Shown: in pieces, positions 55,637-64,000 of the stretch | How positions within the stretch are numbered: position 1 is the first letter of the stretch | Layout of the letters: each line of letters begins with the position of its first letter | Origin: Alphaproteobacteria bacterium UBA4588 | GTDB lineage: Bacteria > Pseudomonadota > Alphaproteobacteria > Rhodobacterales > Rhodobacteraceae | Direction: 5' to 3' | DNA length: 64,000 nucleotides | Assembly (NCBI GenBank): GCA_905182195.1 | Contig: CAJJAW010000008.1 | Span: 124,001 to 188,000, forward strand | Notes under the pieces: model-generated | Seen by the model: only the letters and a program-made list of their open reading frames with translations | What the model was told of the DNA's origin: nothing | Database searches by the model: none | Translations under genes and position numbers: made by a program

Positions 55637-56419
55637 TTACGCACCGAGCAGTGTTGACGTCTTTTTATTGCGTAGGACATGTTCCATATCAGGATTGTAC
55701 AGCGCAGAGTCGACAAAATCTTGCTGCTCTTTCAATGCAGGGCCAACCAAAATTAAAGCCGTTCGGGTAATTTTGGCATCCCGAACCTTTTTGCGAATAT
55801 CACTCAAATTACCGCGAATGATGAGCTGATCAGGCCAACTGGCGCGGTAGGCCACCACAACTGGACAATCAGCACCATAATGCGGGATCAACACCCGCTC
55901 AATTTCACGCATATTACGTATCGCCAGGTGGATGGCTAGGGTCGCGCCTGAGATGGCAAAATTTGCCAGTGTTTCACCAACTGGCATTGAGGTAGATTTC
56001 ATCGACATACGCGTTAAGATTATAGATTGCGCCACTTCTGGAATGGTAAGTTCTTGCCCCAAGGCAGCCGCAACCGCAGTATAAGCTGGAACCCCTGGGA
56101 TTATCTCATACTCAATCCCATCCGCGCGCAAACGGCGAATTTGCTCGGCGATTGCACCATAGAGAGACGGATCACCCGAATGTACCCGCGCAACGTCCTG
56201 GCCCATGGCGTGTGCGCTTAAAATTTCCGCATGTGTTTCATCGAGCGTCATCGGGGCGGTGTCGAGCACGCGCGCGCCGTTTGGTGCACAGTCCACAACC
56301 TCAACAGGCACTAGGGAGCCTGCAAAAAGGCAAACCGGACACTGCCCAATAATCCGAGCCGCCTTGAGGGTCAAAAGTTCAGGGTCACCCGGGCCAGCAC
56401 CTACGAAATATACGGTCAT
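55637..56419 (-). CDS. cobM: Precorrin-4 C11-methyltransferase
   Basis: SAM-dependent tetrapyrrole methylase of aerobic cobalamin synthesis. 260 residues with the GxGPGDPELLT loop (YFVGAGPGDPELLTLKA), the HSGDPSLYGAIAEQ motif near 80, and IPGVPAYTAVAAALGQELT near 104. Overlaps cbiG-cobJ by 4 nt as the last gene of the cob operon in this window. Confidence 0.95.
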   Translation of the reverse strand: MTVYFVGAGPGDPELLTLKAARIIGQCPVCLFAGSLVPVEVVDCAPNGARVLDTAPMTLDETHAEILSAHAMGQDVARVHSGDPSLYGAIAEQIRRLRADGIEYEIIPGVPAYTAVAAALGQELTIPEVAQSIILTRMSMKSTSMPVGETLANFAISGATLAIHLAIRNMREIERVLIPHYGADCPVVVAYRASWPDQLIIRGNLSDIRKKVRDAKITRTALILVGPALKEQQDFVDSALYNPDMEHVLRNKKTSTLLGA

Positions 56420-58257
56420 GTGTCTTTCCTTTGTGTGCCAGAGGCCAAATCGCCATCAATTTTGCGCGCATAGCCACGCGGCGTAAACATGCGCGGCCCT
56501 TCACCCAATTGCGCCAGACGTGAGTTGGATGATCCCACCAGAACCACCGTCAGCATATCGACCTCATCCACCTGCAAATCAGCGAGCCTGCGATAGCAGA
56601 TATGCTCTTCAGGTCGGCCCAATGAGCTAGCCAGCAGCACTGGCGTGTCTTCAGGCCGATGTTGCAACAAAATATCGCGGGCCTCAGCCAGCAATGTCCG
56701 GCGGGTTTTTGACACTGGATTGTAGAAGGCTATAACAAAATCCCCCTCGGCGGCCGCCTTGAGGCGCCGCAAAATATCATCGCGCGGTGTCAGCAGATCA
56801 GACAGGGAAATCGTGCAAAAATCATGGCCCAAAGGGGCCCCAGCGCGGGCCGCGGCCCCTTGCAAGGCGGACACACCCGGCGAACAGACGACTTCAACCC
56901 GACGGGCGGCATCGCTCACTCCCAATTGATCGGGCCCGCGGTCCAAAAGTTCAAATACCAAGGCTCCCATGGCATAGATGCCCGCATCGCCAGAGCAGAC
57001 CAGCGCCACATTCTTCCCTAGGCCTGCCTGTTCCAACGCATAGCGGCACCGCGCCTCTTCGCCACCCAAAGGAAAATCTGACCGGGCTTTGCCAACGGCC
57101 AAAGGTCCAAGCAAATCAATATACAGGCCATATCCCACCAGCTCTTGCGCATCCGCAACCAAGCGCGACACCTCAGGAGTGCGCCAAGCAGCTTGGCCAG
57201 GGCCGATGCCCACAACCGACAAACGCCCGCGCGGCGTGCCATTCAATGTGGCCGTAGGTTCAGGCGATAGGCCAAGGGCCACAGTGGCATTGGCCGTTTT
57301 CCGCTTTTGCACCCAAAGCGTGCCCTCAGAGCCCGCCTGCGCCAAGGCCGCCGCCTCAGACACACCGTGACACCCCACTTCGGCAAAGACCACGCCAGAT
57401 GGCGTGGCCAGCCGTGGCGTTTCAGCTTCCAATTCAGCGGCAGAAAACAATCGAAGTGGCGCGCCCAATAAGGCGGCCAAGTCAAGGATCGCAGGCTCAT
57501 CAGCCTTCAGCGAAATCGTATTTACCGAATGCACCGCTGCGTCACAGACACCGGCATCGGATAGGGCAGAACGCACCAGATCCGCAAGTTCTTGCGGCGG
57601 GCAATTGCGCGCGCATCCCACACCAACCGTCACCCGTTGCGGGGCAAATTGTAGATGGTTTGGACCCAAGTCGGCTTGTGGCGCAATCGCACAGGTGAGG
57701 CGTACCGCATCGCCTGCAGGCAAATCTGCAAGCCAAGTGGCCCTGGCCTTTTCATCACCCAAAACCGCAGCGCCACCACCGGCCAGCAAAGCGGCCATAG
57801 CGGCTTTAGCGTCAAGGCGGTTTACCAAAGCCCAGCCCTGTGGAGGCTCATCCAAAGACACGCCCAAAGACACATCCCCCGCCGTGGTCACAGCAGCGAT
57901 GCCCCCCAAAGCCACAGCAATATCACGCGCCAATCGGTTGGCGCCATGGTGTCCGCCCAACAGTGGCACCACAACCGCACCATCATCGGACACGGAGACC
58001 ACCGGCGGTTCCATTGTTTTATTAGCCAGTAACGGGGCCACAGCGCGGATCAAAATCCCACTGGCACAGACCCCCACAATAGGCACACCAGCGGCGAATA
58101 AATCGCGCGCATGGTCCAGAGCATTGGCAAAAAAAATATCCGGCTGCGCCACACGACCTTCCCGACCATGCAGCTGAGCGCCAAGGGCCGCAGCCACCTT
58201 TTGCGCAGTCGCAAAACCGGAGGCATTCAGAGCCAGAACAACAGGAGTTAGAGCCAT
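56416..58257 (-). CDS. cobJ: CbiG-CobJ fusion (CbiG-like plus precorrin-3B C17-methyltransferase)
   Basis: 613 residues in two parts. Residues 1-~360 resemble CbiG (DIFFANALDHARDLFAAGVPI, VCASGILIRAVAPLL, VVPLLGGHHGANRLARDIA, then VGVGCARNCPPQELADLV). Residues ~370-end are the CobJ methyltransferase (LSVVGIGPGQAAWRTPEV, VCSGDAGIYAMGALVFEL, FCTISLSDLLTP). ATG 58257 (MALTPVVLAL) is preferred. The CbiG half normally opens the lactone ring in the anaerobic route; in the aerobic setting its role is less clear. Confidence 0.9.
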   Translation of the reverse strand: MALTPVVLALNASGFATAQKVAAALGAQLHGREGRVAQPDIFFANALDHARDLFAAGVPIVGVCASGILIRAVAPLLANKTMEPPVVSVSDDGAVVVPLLGGHHGANRLARDIAVALGGIAAVTTAGDVSLGVSLDEPPQGWALVNRLDAKAAMAALLAGGGAAVLGDEKARATWLADLPAGDAVRLTCAIAPQADLGPNHLQFAPQRVTVGVGCARNCPPQELADLVRSALSDAGVCDAAVHSVNTISLKADEPAILDLAALLGAPLRLFSAAELEAETPRLATPSGVVFAEVGCHGVSEAAALAQAGSEGTLWVQKRKTANATVALGLSPEPTATLNGTPRGRLSVVGIGPGQAAWRTPEVSRLVADAQELVGYGLYIDLLGPLAVGKARSDFPLGGEEARCRYALEQAGLGKNVALVCSGDAGIYAMGALVFELLDRGPDQLGVSDAARRVEVVCSPGVSALQGAAARAGAPLGHDFCTISLSDLLTPRDDILRRLKAAAEGDFVIAFYNPVSKTRRTLLAEARDILLQHRPEDTPVLLASSLGRPEEHICYRRLADLQVDEVDMLTVVLVGSSNSRLAQLGEGPRMFTPRGYARKIDGDLASGTQRKDT

Positions 58258-58949
58258 GGGTCGGCCCCTTTCGTTAATATGATCATTGAAAAATAGGGAG
58301 CGTTTTCGGGGGCATCCGCCAAGGGACAAACCAATTCATCCGGCAGGCTGGCGCGCTCGATATAGGCCGCTTTGTCAGTCAAGCCCAACTCAGCGATCAC
58401 AGTTCGAATTTTATTTAAATGCCGTCCCACTTTCATAATAGCTACACTCTCCGCTCCCTCGATGCGCGTACGCAGCTCTTCTACCGGCAAGGGGCCAGGC
58501 AAAACCGTTAGACGTTCATTGCGCGCGGCCAAGGGCATACCCGCCCGCGCTGCGCATGTGGTAATTGAAGTCACACCCGGTACGACTTCCACCTGATAAT
58601 CTGTCGCAAGCCGTGCGTAGAGATACATAAAGCTGCCATAGAAAAACGGATCCCCCTCGCAAAGGCAGACCACATCCTCGCCACGATCCAGCTCAGCTGC
58701 AATGTTCTTTGCGCCAATGTCATAGGCTGCTTGCGCCGGGGCGCGCTCGACGGTCATGGGCACATCCATCACAATCTCTTTAGCCTCGGGTGAAATTAAA
58801 TCTGCGGCAATTGAACGGGCAAAGCTTTCGCCCCCAGCCAGGCTTGGGTAAGCAATCACCCGCGCTTTCGAAATCAGACGGCTGGACTTGACGGTGATGA
58901 GACCCGGATCACCAGGCCCAAGGCCCACGCCATATAAGATTCCACTCAT
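58248..58949 (-). CDS. cobI: Precorrin-2 C20-methyltransferase
   Basis: Methylates precorrin-2 at C20. 233 residues: LYGVGLGPGDPGLITVKS at the start, CEGDPFFYGSFMYLY near 81, and EVVPGVTSITTCAARAGMPL near 105. ATG 58949 overlaps the cobL stop (ATGA), giving the preferred start. Confidence 0.94.
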   Translation of the reverse strand: MSGILYGVGLGPGDPGLITVKSSRLISKARVIAYPSLAGGESFARSIAADLISPEAKEIVMDVPMTVERAPAQAAYDIGAKNIAAELDRGEDVVCLCEGDPFFYGSFMYLYARLATDYQVEVVPGVTSITTCAARAGMPLAARNERLTVLPGPLPVEELRTRIEGAESVAIMKVGRHLNKIRTVIAELGLTDKAAYIERASLPDELVCPLADAPENAPYFSMIILTKGADPWL

Positions 58950-60145
58950 CTTTTGATCAAACTCCATTGGGTGACCGGCATGAATGGCCTCCAGCCGCAA
59001 TAGGGGCCCACAGGCTCTGCGCGGGTGACCGCCAAGCGCACCAGCTCACCACCATATTTCTTGTGCAGCTCCATCAGGATAGCCTCGCTTTCCAGCGTCA
59101 CCGCATTGGACACAAAACGTCCCAAAGGTTTGAGTGCCCCCCACGCCCCATCAAATACGCCATCGGTCAGACCACCGCCCACAAAAATCGCATCGGGAGA
59201 TGCAAGACCCTCCAATACCTCCGGGGCAGTGCCCGCCAACAATTCAAGCTTGGGCGTGCCAAGTGCCAGCGCGTTTTGAGCCGCCATAGCGCGTCTGTCC
59301 GCCCTCGGCTCAATGCCAATCGCCTGCGCATAGCGCGCCGCACGCATCCATTCCACCGCGACCGAGCCGCAGCCAGTGCCTATATCCCAAAGCAATGCGC
59401 CACGCATCGGCATCAGCTTGGCAATGGTCACCGCGCGGGTTTCACGTTTGGTCATGGTGCCGTCATGTTCAAATAATTCATCGGGTAAGCCCGGCACACG
59501 TGGCAACAAGGCCGCATCCGGTGCAGCAATACAGTCCACCGCCAAGGTATTGAAGGCAGGCACCTCATGATCCCAAGTCGCGGCTATGCCATCAAAGCGC
59601 AATTCATTCTCGCCGCCCATGGCCGCCAAGACGGTCATCTTTGACGCGCCAAACCCGCGATCTGCTAGAAACTTCGCGATCTGCTCCGGGGTATTATCAC
59701 CGGTCGTAAGAATCAAAAGCCGTTGATCCGGTTGGATAAAGGCAATCATTTGCTCCACGGGTCGGCCATGCACGGTCAGCGTTTCCACATCTGCCATCGA
59801 CCAACCCATCCGCGCAGAAGCCAGCTGGAACGCGCTGATCTGTGGGTAATAGGTGATCTCCGACGGATCTATAGACCGCCCAATACGCGCACCAACCGAG
59901 AACCAAAGCGGGTCACCGGTGGCCAAGACCACCACCCGTTTGCCACGCAATGCTTGCAGCTGTGCAATCAAAGCGTCAAAGGGGCTCGGCCATTTCAGCC
60001 GTTCAGCAGACACAAAGCCAGCCAATTGGTGGTGCCGATCACCGCCAATGATCACTTCTGCCGATTGCACCACCGCACGCGCCGCAGGCACAAGCCCATC
60101 CAAGCCATCTTCACCGATTCCCACGATATGCAGCCAAGCGCTCAT
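58946..60145 (-). CDS. cobL: Precorrin-6B C5,15-methyltransferase (decarboxylating)
   Basis: 399-residue two-domain CobL. N-terminal CbiE-like tetrapyrrole methylase (LHIVGIGEDGLDGLVPAAR, LATGDPLWFSVGARIG) and C-terminal CbiT-like domain (ALLWDIGTGCGSVAVEWMRA, AIFVGGGLTDGVFDGAW). It catalyses two methylations and a decarboxylation. Start ATG 60145 overlaps the cobH stop. Confidence 0.94.
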   Translation of the reverse strand: MSAWLHIVGIGEDGLDGLVPAARAVVQSAEVIIGGDRHHQLAGFVSAERLKWPSPFDALIAQLQALRGKRVVVLATGDPLWFSVGARIGRSIDPSEITYYPQISAFQLASARMGWSMADVETLTVHGRPVEQMIAFIQPDQRLLILTTGDNTPEQIAKFLADRGFGASKMTVLAAMGGENELRFDGIAATWDHEVPAFNTLAVDCIAAPDAALLPRVPGLPDELFEHDGTMTKRETRAVTIAKLMPMRGALLWDIGTGCGSVAVEWMRAARYAQAIGIEPRADRRAMAAQNALALGTPKLELLAGTAPEVLEGLASPDAIFVGGGLTDGVFDGAWGALKPLGRFVSNAVTLESEAILMELHKKYGGELVRLAVTRAEPVGPYCGWRPFMPVTQWSLIKR

Positions 60146-60780
60146 GACAGCAGCTCCGGCAGGCCTGCAGACAAGGCATTGACCGCCGCCGACGCAATGG
60201 CCGAACCACCACGCCGACCACACAGCGCCACAAATTCACAGCCGCGGGCATTGGCGGCCAATTCAGCCTTTGATTCCGCCGCCCCCACGAAGCCCACCGG
60301 AAAGCCAAGGATCACCGCAGGCTTTGGCGCACCCTGGTCGAGCAGCTCAAGCAAGTGAAACAAGGCAGTTGGAGCATTGCCAATGGCCACAACCGCCCCC
60401 TCAAGATGTTCAGCCCAAAGCTCAACCGCGGCAGCAGAACGGGTGTTGCCGATACGGGCCGAACGGTCGGGCACCGAAGGGTCGTTCAAAGTGACCAAGA
60501 CCGGATTATCAGCGGGCAGATAGCGACGAATGATACCTGCAGCCACCATTTCGCAATCACATAGAATTGGCGCGCCAGCAGCCAGGGCCGCAGCACCAGC
60601 TGGGAAGGCATGCTCGGAAAAGGCCAAACGATCGGCAATATCCACCATTCCGCAGGCGTGAATAATCCGCGTAGCTAGCTTGTCCAAACCATGGGGAAAG
60701 CGTTCTAGACTTGCCTCCCGTGCAACGGTGGCAAAGCTTTCGGCGTAGATCGCCTTAGGGTTTTTTTCATAGGGACGCAT
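60142..60780 (-). CDS. cobH: Precorrin-8X methylmutase
   Basis: Moves the C11 methyl to C12 to form hydrogenobyrinate. 212 residues: helices IYAESFATVAREASLERFPH, IIHACGMVDIADRLAFSEHA (catalytic His) near 40, LCDCEMVAAGI, and the conserved GFPVGFVGAAESKAEL near 163. Confidence 0.95.
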   Translation of the reverse strand: MRPYEKNPKAIYAESFATVAREASLERFPHGLDKLATRIIHACGMVDIADRLAFSEHAFPAGAAALAAGAPILCDCEMVAAGIIRRYLPADNPVLVTLNDPSVPDRSARIGNTRSAAAVELWAEHLEGAVVAIGNAPTALFHLLELLDQGAPKPAVILGFPVGFVGAAESKAELAANARGCEFVALCGRRGGSAIASAAVNALSAGLPELLS

Positions 60781-60827
60781 CAGCGGGCCTTAGGTTGTAG
60801 GCAACGGGCAAAACCCATTAGATGAAA

Positions 60828-61904
60828 TTAGCTCTTAGATATTTTACGTGCGCTTTCAGGCCCATGCGGATGATCGGCATGGGGATAGGTTGCATGTACA
60901 TGGTCGTGGCTGTGATCATGGCTGTGGTCATGATGCTGCGCGGCCTGGCTCTCGAGGCGGCATAGGCCGGTGCAAAAACTGTCACAAAGCCTGCAATCTT
61001 CCACATTCGAGCCCGGCGCCGAGGCCCCTTGGCCTTCCACATGGTGATGATGCGACTCTTGTACCGCGCCAACCTCAGCTTCAAAGCCCAAAACCTGTGT
61101 GCGATATTTGCACATGGCACAGTTTGGCGGAGGAATTTCGCCCACTTGCTCGGTGATCCGCTCAGCAAAGGTCGCTAGGACTTGATCATGGTCGTTCAAA
61201 TATCCAGCTTTTACAAATTGGATATCTGGATTTTTAGCTGCTACTTGATCGGTGAAACCATAGATACGGTCAATCAAAATTCCGGAGAAGAGGAAATAGG
61301 GGAAGACCACAACACGTTTGTAGCCCAGTTTGGTTGTATGCTGTAGGCAAGGCTCCACCAGTGGAAAGGTCACGCCAGAATATCCGGTTTCACACCAGCC
61401 AAAGCCCATGCCTTCGTGCAGCATGCGAGCGATTTTTGCGACATTGCCATTGGCATCAGGATCCGAAGCTCCCCGACCGATCACCACAAGGCAGGTCTCA
61501 TGCATCGGCACCAGACCATGCTCTGAATTGGCCACATCCAACGCTTCTTGGATCCGTGCGCCTGCGGCAGCAATCATTTTCGGATCAACGCCCAGCTCAC
61601 GGCCGTAGCTAACCTCAATGCCATGTTTGGCCGCATAGGTGTTGAGCACTGTCGGGATGTCATTTTTGGAATGCATCGCGGCAAACAGCATGCCCGGAAC
61701 CGCCAATATCTTATCACAGCCTTGCGCGCGCAAACGGTCCAAGCCGTCGCGGATCACCGGATTTGCAAATTCCAAATAACCGTATTCAACCGCCCAATCA
61801 CGGGGCAGAAGAGCTGGAAGCTTTTCGGCCAATACGCTAAATTGATCCACCGCCACTTGGCTTCGGGAGCCATGGCCACAAATCATCACACCAATTTTGC
61901 TCAT
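60828..61904 (-). CDS. cbiX: CbiX-like cobaltochelatase with Cys- and His-rich tail
   Basis: Sirohydrochlorin cobaltochelatase-type protein of 358 residues. The chelatase fold has MICGHGSR near 7 with the active histidine, AVPGMLFAAMHSKNDIP near 83 and VFPYFLFSGILIDRIYGF near 198. The tail carries NCAMCKYRTQ, EDCRLCDSFCTGLC and a long stretch of histidines (HHDHSHDHSHDHVH) that could bind cobalt, store metal or hold an iron-sulfur cluster. The ATG 61904 directly follows the stop of the small upstream gene. Confidence 0.88.
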   Translation of the reverse strand: MSKIGVMICGHGSRSQVAVDQFSVLAEKLPALLPRDWAVEYGYLEFANPVIRDGLDRLRAQGCDKILAVPGMLFAAMHSKNDIPTVLNTYAAKHGIEVSYGRELGVDPKMIAAAGARIQEALDVANSEHGLVPMHETCLVVIGRGASDPDANGNVAKIARMLHEGMGFGWCETGYSGVTFPLVEPCLQHTTKLGYKRVVVFPYFLFSGILIDRIYGFTDQVAAKNPDIQFVKAGYLNDHDQVLATFAERITEQVGEIPPPNCAMCKYRTQVLGFEAEVGAVQESHHHHVEGQGASAPGSNVEDCRLCDSFCTGLCRLESQAAQHHDHSHDHSHDHVHATYPHADHPHGPESARKISKS

Positions 61905-61905
61905 C

Positions 61906-62112
61906 TCAAGCCTCCTGCAATTCGGGTTCATGTTCTTTGGACGCCTCTACACCGCGCCCCTTGAGCGCTACCACAGCGGCGGCGACAAGAGCCGCAGCAA
62001 TGGCCGCCACGGCCACCCAATGGTCATGGCCTGCCAAACCGCCAACATGCCCAACATGGGCCAGCGCGGGTGCGGGTACAAAACAGGCTAACATGATCAC
62101 TATGCGGGTCAT
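61906..62112 (-). CDS. Small exported His-rich membrane protein of the cobalamin locus (DUF6732-like)
   Basis: 68 residues from ATG 62112: signal-like VIMLACFVPAPALAH followed by histidines and glycines (HVGHVGGLAGHDH), then a single membrane helix (VAVAAIAAALVAAAVVAL) and a short acidic tail. It resembles the small membrane proteins near cob genes in Rhodobacteraceae and may handle cobalt or nickel (inference). First gene of the operon ahead of cbiX. Confidence 0.72.
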   Translation of the reverse strand: MTRIVIMLACFVPAPALAHVGHVGGLAGHDHWVAVAAIAAALVAAAVVALKGRGVEASKEHEPELQEA

Positions 62113-62550
62113 GGTCGGGTCCTTCAAAATAGCTATCGAAGAGCCCACAACACATAAGATATGTTGCTTTTTCTGACGATCATGGTGTGCACCCCCAGTT
62201 TGGGTCAATGCCTTTCCATGCTCCGCTCCGGTCCCTCGACACCGTCTGGCTGTCACGTTACGCCATATGCCTAAGTAGAGCAAATGGATTTCCGACCGTG
62301 CGGCACTCGCAAACGACCCATCGGGCACCTTCTTCAATATCAGATGGCACCACCAAAGGTCTAACCTGCGATAGCCCCACTTAGCTGCAGCCAATGAAAG
62401 CCAAGACATCTGCGGCTTGATGAAGCTCTAAGATGCCAAGACAACCGGGATACTAATCCCGGTCCGCGCATTTTCCCGTCAATTTGTCTTTATAGCATTA
62501 GGAGTTATGTATGTTTGAAGCGATAGCAGTGGATGCGGGAGTAAATTAAG
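62113..62550. other. 438-bp upstream region of the cob operon
   Basis: Contains a long frame on the minus strand (62112-62409) that runs into the small membrane gene without an obvious family; I could not decide whether it is coding. I looked for a cobalamin riboswitch (B12 box, 'GCAACTG', 'GCCAGGAGACC') and did not find a convincing one. The region also includes the hairpin at 62444-62463 and must hold the promoter of the cob operon on the minus strand. Confidence 0.4.
62444..62463. other. 8-bp hairpin with 4-nt loop
   Basis: ACCGGGAT (62444-62451), loop ACTA, ATCCCGGT (62456-62463), a GC-rich stem. No T-run follows on either strand. Possible terminator or regulator between the divergent cob operon and glutathionyl-hydroquinone reductase gene. 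Confidence 0.5.
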
Positions 62551-63543
62551 ATGGGGCAGTTAGTTGACGGTGTTTGGCATGATGTTTGGTATGATACTGA
62601 AAAATCAGGTGGAACTTTTGAACGCTCCACCGCAGGGTTTCGCAATTGGATTACGGCGGATGGCAGCCCAGGGCCCAGCGGAAAGGGTGGCTTCATTGCT
62701 GAAAGTGGGCGCTATCACCTCTATGTCTCCTATGCCTGCCCCTGGGCTCATCGCACGATGATCTTTCGTCAGATAAAAGGGTTAACAGACCACATCACTT
62801 TTGACGTGGTGCATCCCGATATGCTGAGCGATGGCTGGACATTTGAAACAGATCAAAATGGGTCCACTGGGGATCGCCAATTTGGCCTACCATTTGTCAG
62901 GGATATCTATTTGCGCACCGATCCTACTATCAGCGGCCGGGTGACAGTTCCAATTCTTTGGGACAAACACCAAAACACAATTGTATCGAATGAAAGCTCA
63001 GAGATCATCCGCATGTTCAACAATGCCTTTAACAAACTGACAGATAATGACTTAGACTTCTATCCGCCTGCGTTGCGTGCCGAGATAGAGCCCGTTAATC
63101 AACGGATATATAGCACCCTTAATAATGGCGTTTACAGTTGTGGCTTCGCGACCACCCAAGCCGCCTATGATGCCGCCGTTGCACCCTTGTTTGATACTCT
63201 GGATTGGCTAGAGGATCACCTCAAAGACCGACGCTACCTAATGGGTGTAGAATTGACTGAGGCGGATTGGCGCCTATTTCCAACCCTAGCGCGCTTTGAT
63301 TCAGTTTATCACACGCACTTCAAGTGCAACCGCAAGCGTATTATTGATTACCCAAATCTATGGGCCTACACCCGTGAGCTTTACCAACACCCAGGCATCT
63401 CTAACACTTTGAATATCCAACATATTATACGCCACTATCACTTTAGCCATGACACGATAAATCCAAATAGGATCATCCCCACGAACCCTATTTTGGATTG
63501 GAACCAGCCCCACGGACGTGACAAGAACCTCTACTCGGCTTAA
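62551..63543 (+). CDS. yqjG: Glutathionyl-hydroquinone reductase (Xi-class GST, YqjG/ECM4-like)
   Basis: Reduces glutathionyl-hydroquinones. 330 residues. The catalytic Cys-Pro-Trp motif is in YVSYACPWAHRTMIF near 58, and NESSEIIRMFNNAFN near 150 marks the thioredoxin-domain end. C-terminal helical domain has TLDWLEDHLKDRRYLMG. Usual Xi-class length. The gene stands alone. Confidence 0.92.
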   Translation: MGQLVDGVWHDVWYDTEKSGGTFERSTAGFRNWITADGSPGPSGKGGFIAESGRYHLYVSYACPWAHRTMIFRQIKGLTDHITFDVVHPDMLSDGWTFETDQNGSTGDRQFGLPFVRDIYLRTDPTISGRVTVPILWDKHQNTIVSNESSEIIRMFNNAFNKLTDNDLDFYPPALRAEIEPVNQRIYSTLNNGVYSCGFATTQAAYDAAVAPLFDTLDWLEDHLKDRRYLMGVELTEADWRLFPTLARFDSVYHTHFKCNRKRIIDYPNLWAYTRELYQHPGISNTLNIQHIIRHYHFSHDTINPNRIIPTNPILDWNQPHGRDKNLYSA

Positions 63544-63909
63544 TACTTAAAAATCATGCCAAGATCTTCCACACTTTGGTATAAAGTACATAAGCCAAAA
63601 CTTTCGAGTTTTAGGCTCAACACAACCATAACCTTTTATACCTTTGCAAACAGCTCAGAGATTTGATGATTTCAATGTAGGACAAACCGCAGCTTCATGA
63701 AATGCAGCATAAGTGTTTTACTAAGCCCATAGAAAGTTTCTGCAATTTAAGTCAGTATTTTTATTCAAAATTATTATAAATCATACAACACTATAATTTA
63801 TTGACACTCAAAAATATTAACCAACCATAAGGCAGCAATAGGACCCTTGAGTTTTTCTTGCACCCGTCGCAACAATCCTACAAGAGCAGATAAATAGTTG
63901 GAGAACCCC
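63544..63909. other. 366-bp intergenic region, AT-rich
   Basis: No frame with coding character and no recognised RNA. It contains the upstream region of the DUF1636 gene (TTGGAGAA ribosome-binding site at the end). No riboswitch recognised. Confidence 0.4.
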
Positions 63910-64000
63910 ATGACCTCTTGGATTACCATTTGTGATACTTGCAAGCGTGAGAACTGGGATCCGGTTGTACAGCCACAGACCGATGGCGAAATTTTAGCTG
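63910..64000 (+). CDS. DUF1636 metal-binding protein (partial, continues past the window)
   Basis: Start ATG 63910 with GGAG upstream, giving WITICDTCKRENWDP and QPQTDGEILA before the edge. The C-x2-C and WD pattern is the start of DUF1636, predicted small iron-sulfur or zinc proteins found near cobalamin and cobalt genes. Only about 30 residues are visible. Confidence 0.78.
   Translation, partial: MTSWITICDTCKRENWDPVVQPQTDGEILA

Noticed and set aside
57404-58177. Long plus-strand frame (257 codons) antisense to cbiG-cobJ
   Set aside because: A shadow of the GC-rich cob gene in the opposite frame; no start context or motifs.
62113-62400. Cobalamin riboswitch upstream of the cob operon
   Set aside because: Some fragments (GGTCGGAAATCC, AGCCAGAC) look similar, but the B12 box, GCAACTG and GCCAGGAGACC elements are absent or disordered.

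Overview
The window looks like the chromosome of a marine Rhodobacteraceae (Roseobacter-group) alphaproteobacterium. The main reasons are the alphaproteobacterial block folK-rpoZ-rsh-DUF2062-pdxJ-acpS-lepB-rnc-era-DUF1491-recO, an aerobic cobalamin operon (cobM, cbiG-cobJ, cobI, cobL, cobH, cbiX) with DUF1636 nearby, and Roseobacter-type acyl-CoA catabolism genes. No rRNA, tRNA, insertion sequence, prophage or CRISPR array was recognised.

Region 1 (1-14,570) is visibly AT-richer than the rest and is accessory in character. It opens with a flagellar operon on the minus strand, fleT-fliE-fliF-fliG (fliG runs off the left edge), with a fliS-like gene divergent from it. The fleT-fliEFG order matches the sigma-54-dependent fla1 flagellum known from Rhodobacter sphaeroides. 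From 4.6 to 14.6 kb lie small secreted, membrane and cell-wall genes: a FliL-like protein, a peptidoglycan-binding protein, a ribosome-recycling-factor-like protein, a ClC channel, an M15/DUF882 peptidase, a Sel1 protein, a methyltransferase and two tiny hydrophobic proteins. By eye I found five near-consensus sigma-54 (-24/-12) promoters, in front of fleT, the FliL-like gene, an 84-aa protein, the peptidoglycan-binding protein and the M15 peptidase. They tie otherwise unknown genes to the flagellar regulon and are the most interesting signal in the window.

Region 2 (15,000-27,200) holds a GlcD/Dld-like FAD oxidase, a stand-alone AsnC effector domain, a PiT phosphate transporter, the Kdo genes kdsA, kdsD and kdsB, an Fe-S photolyase with its small companions DUF2256 and the TIGR03643-type protein, DUF3429, and katG with a strong terminator. 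Region 3 (27,370-39,344) is an acyl-CoA catabolic island: thioesterase, Fe-alcohol dehydrogenase, four acyl-CoA dehydrogenases, MaoC hydratase, APH-type kinase, TetR regulator, a FadB/FadJ-like bifunctional enzyme and a quinone oxidoreductase. Region 4 (39,483-55,600) is core housekeeping. Region 5 (55,637-64,000) is the cobalamin operon, a glutathionyl-hydroquinone reductase and the start of a DUF1636 gene.

At least eight genes are split by single frameshifts, several beside homopolymers. This could be consensus error in the assembly or real decay. I give merged coordinates where two frames clearly belong to one protein.
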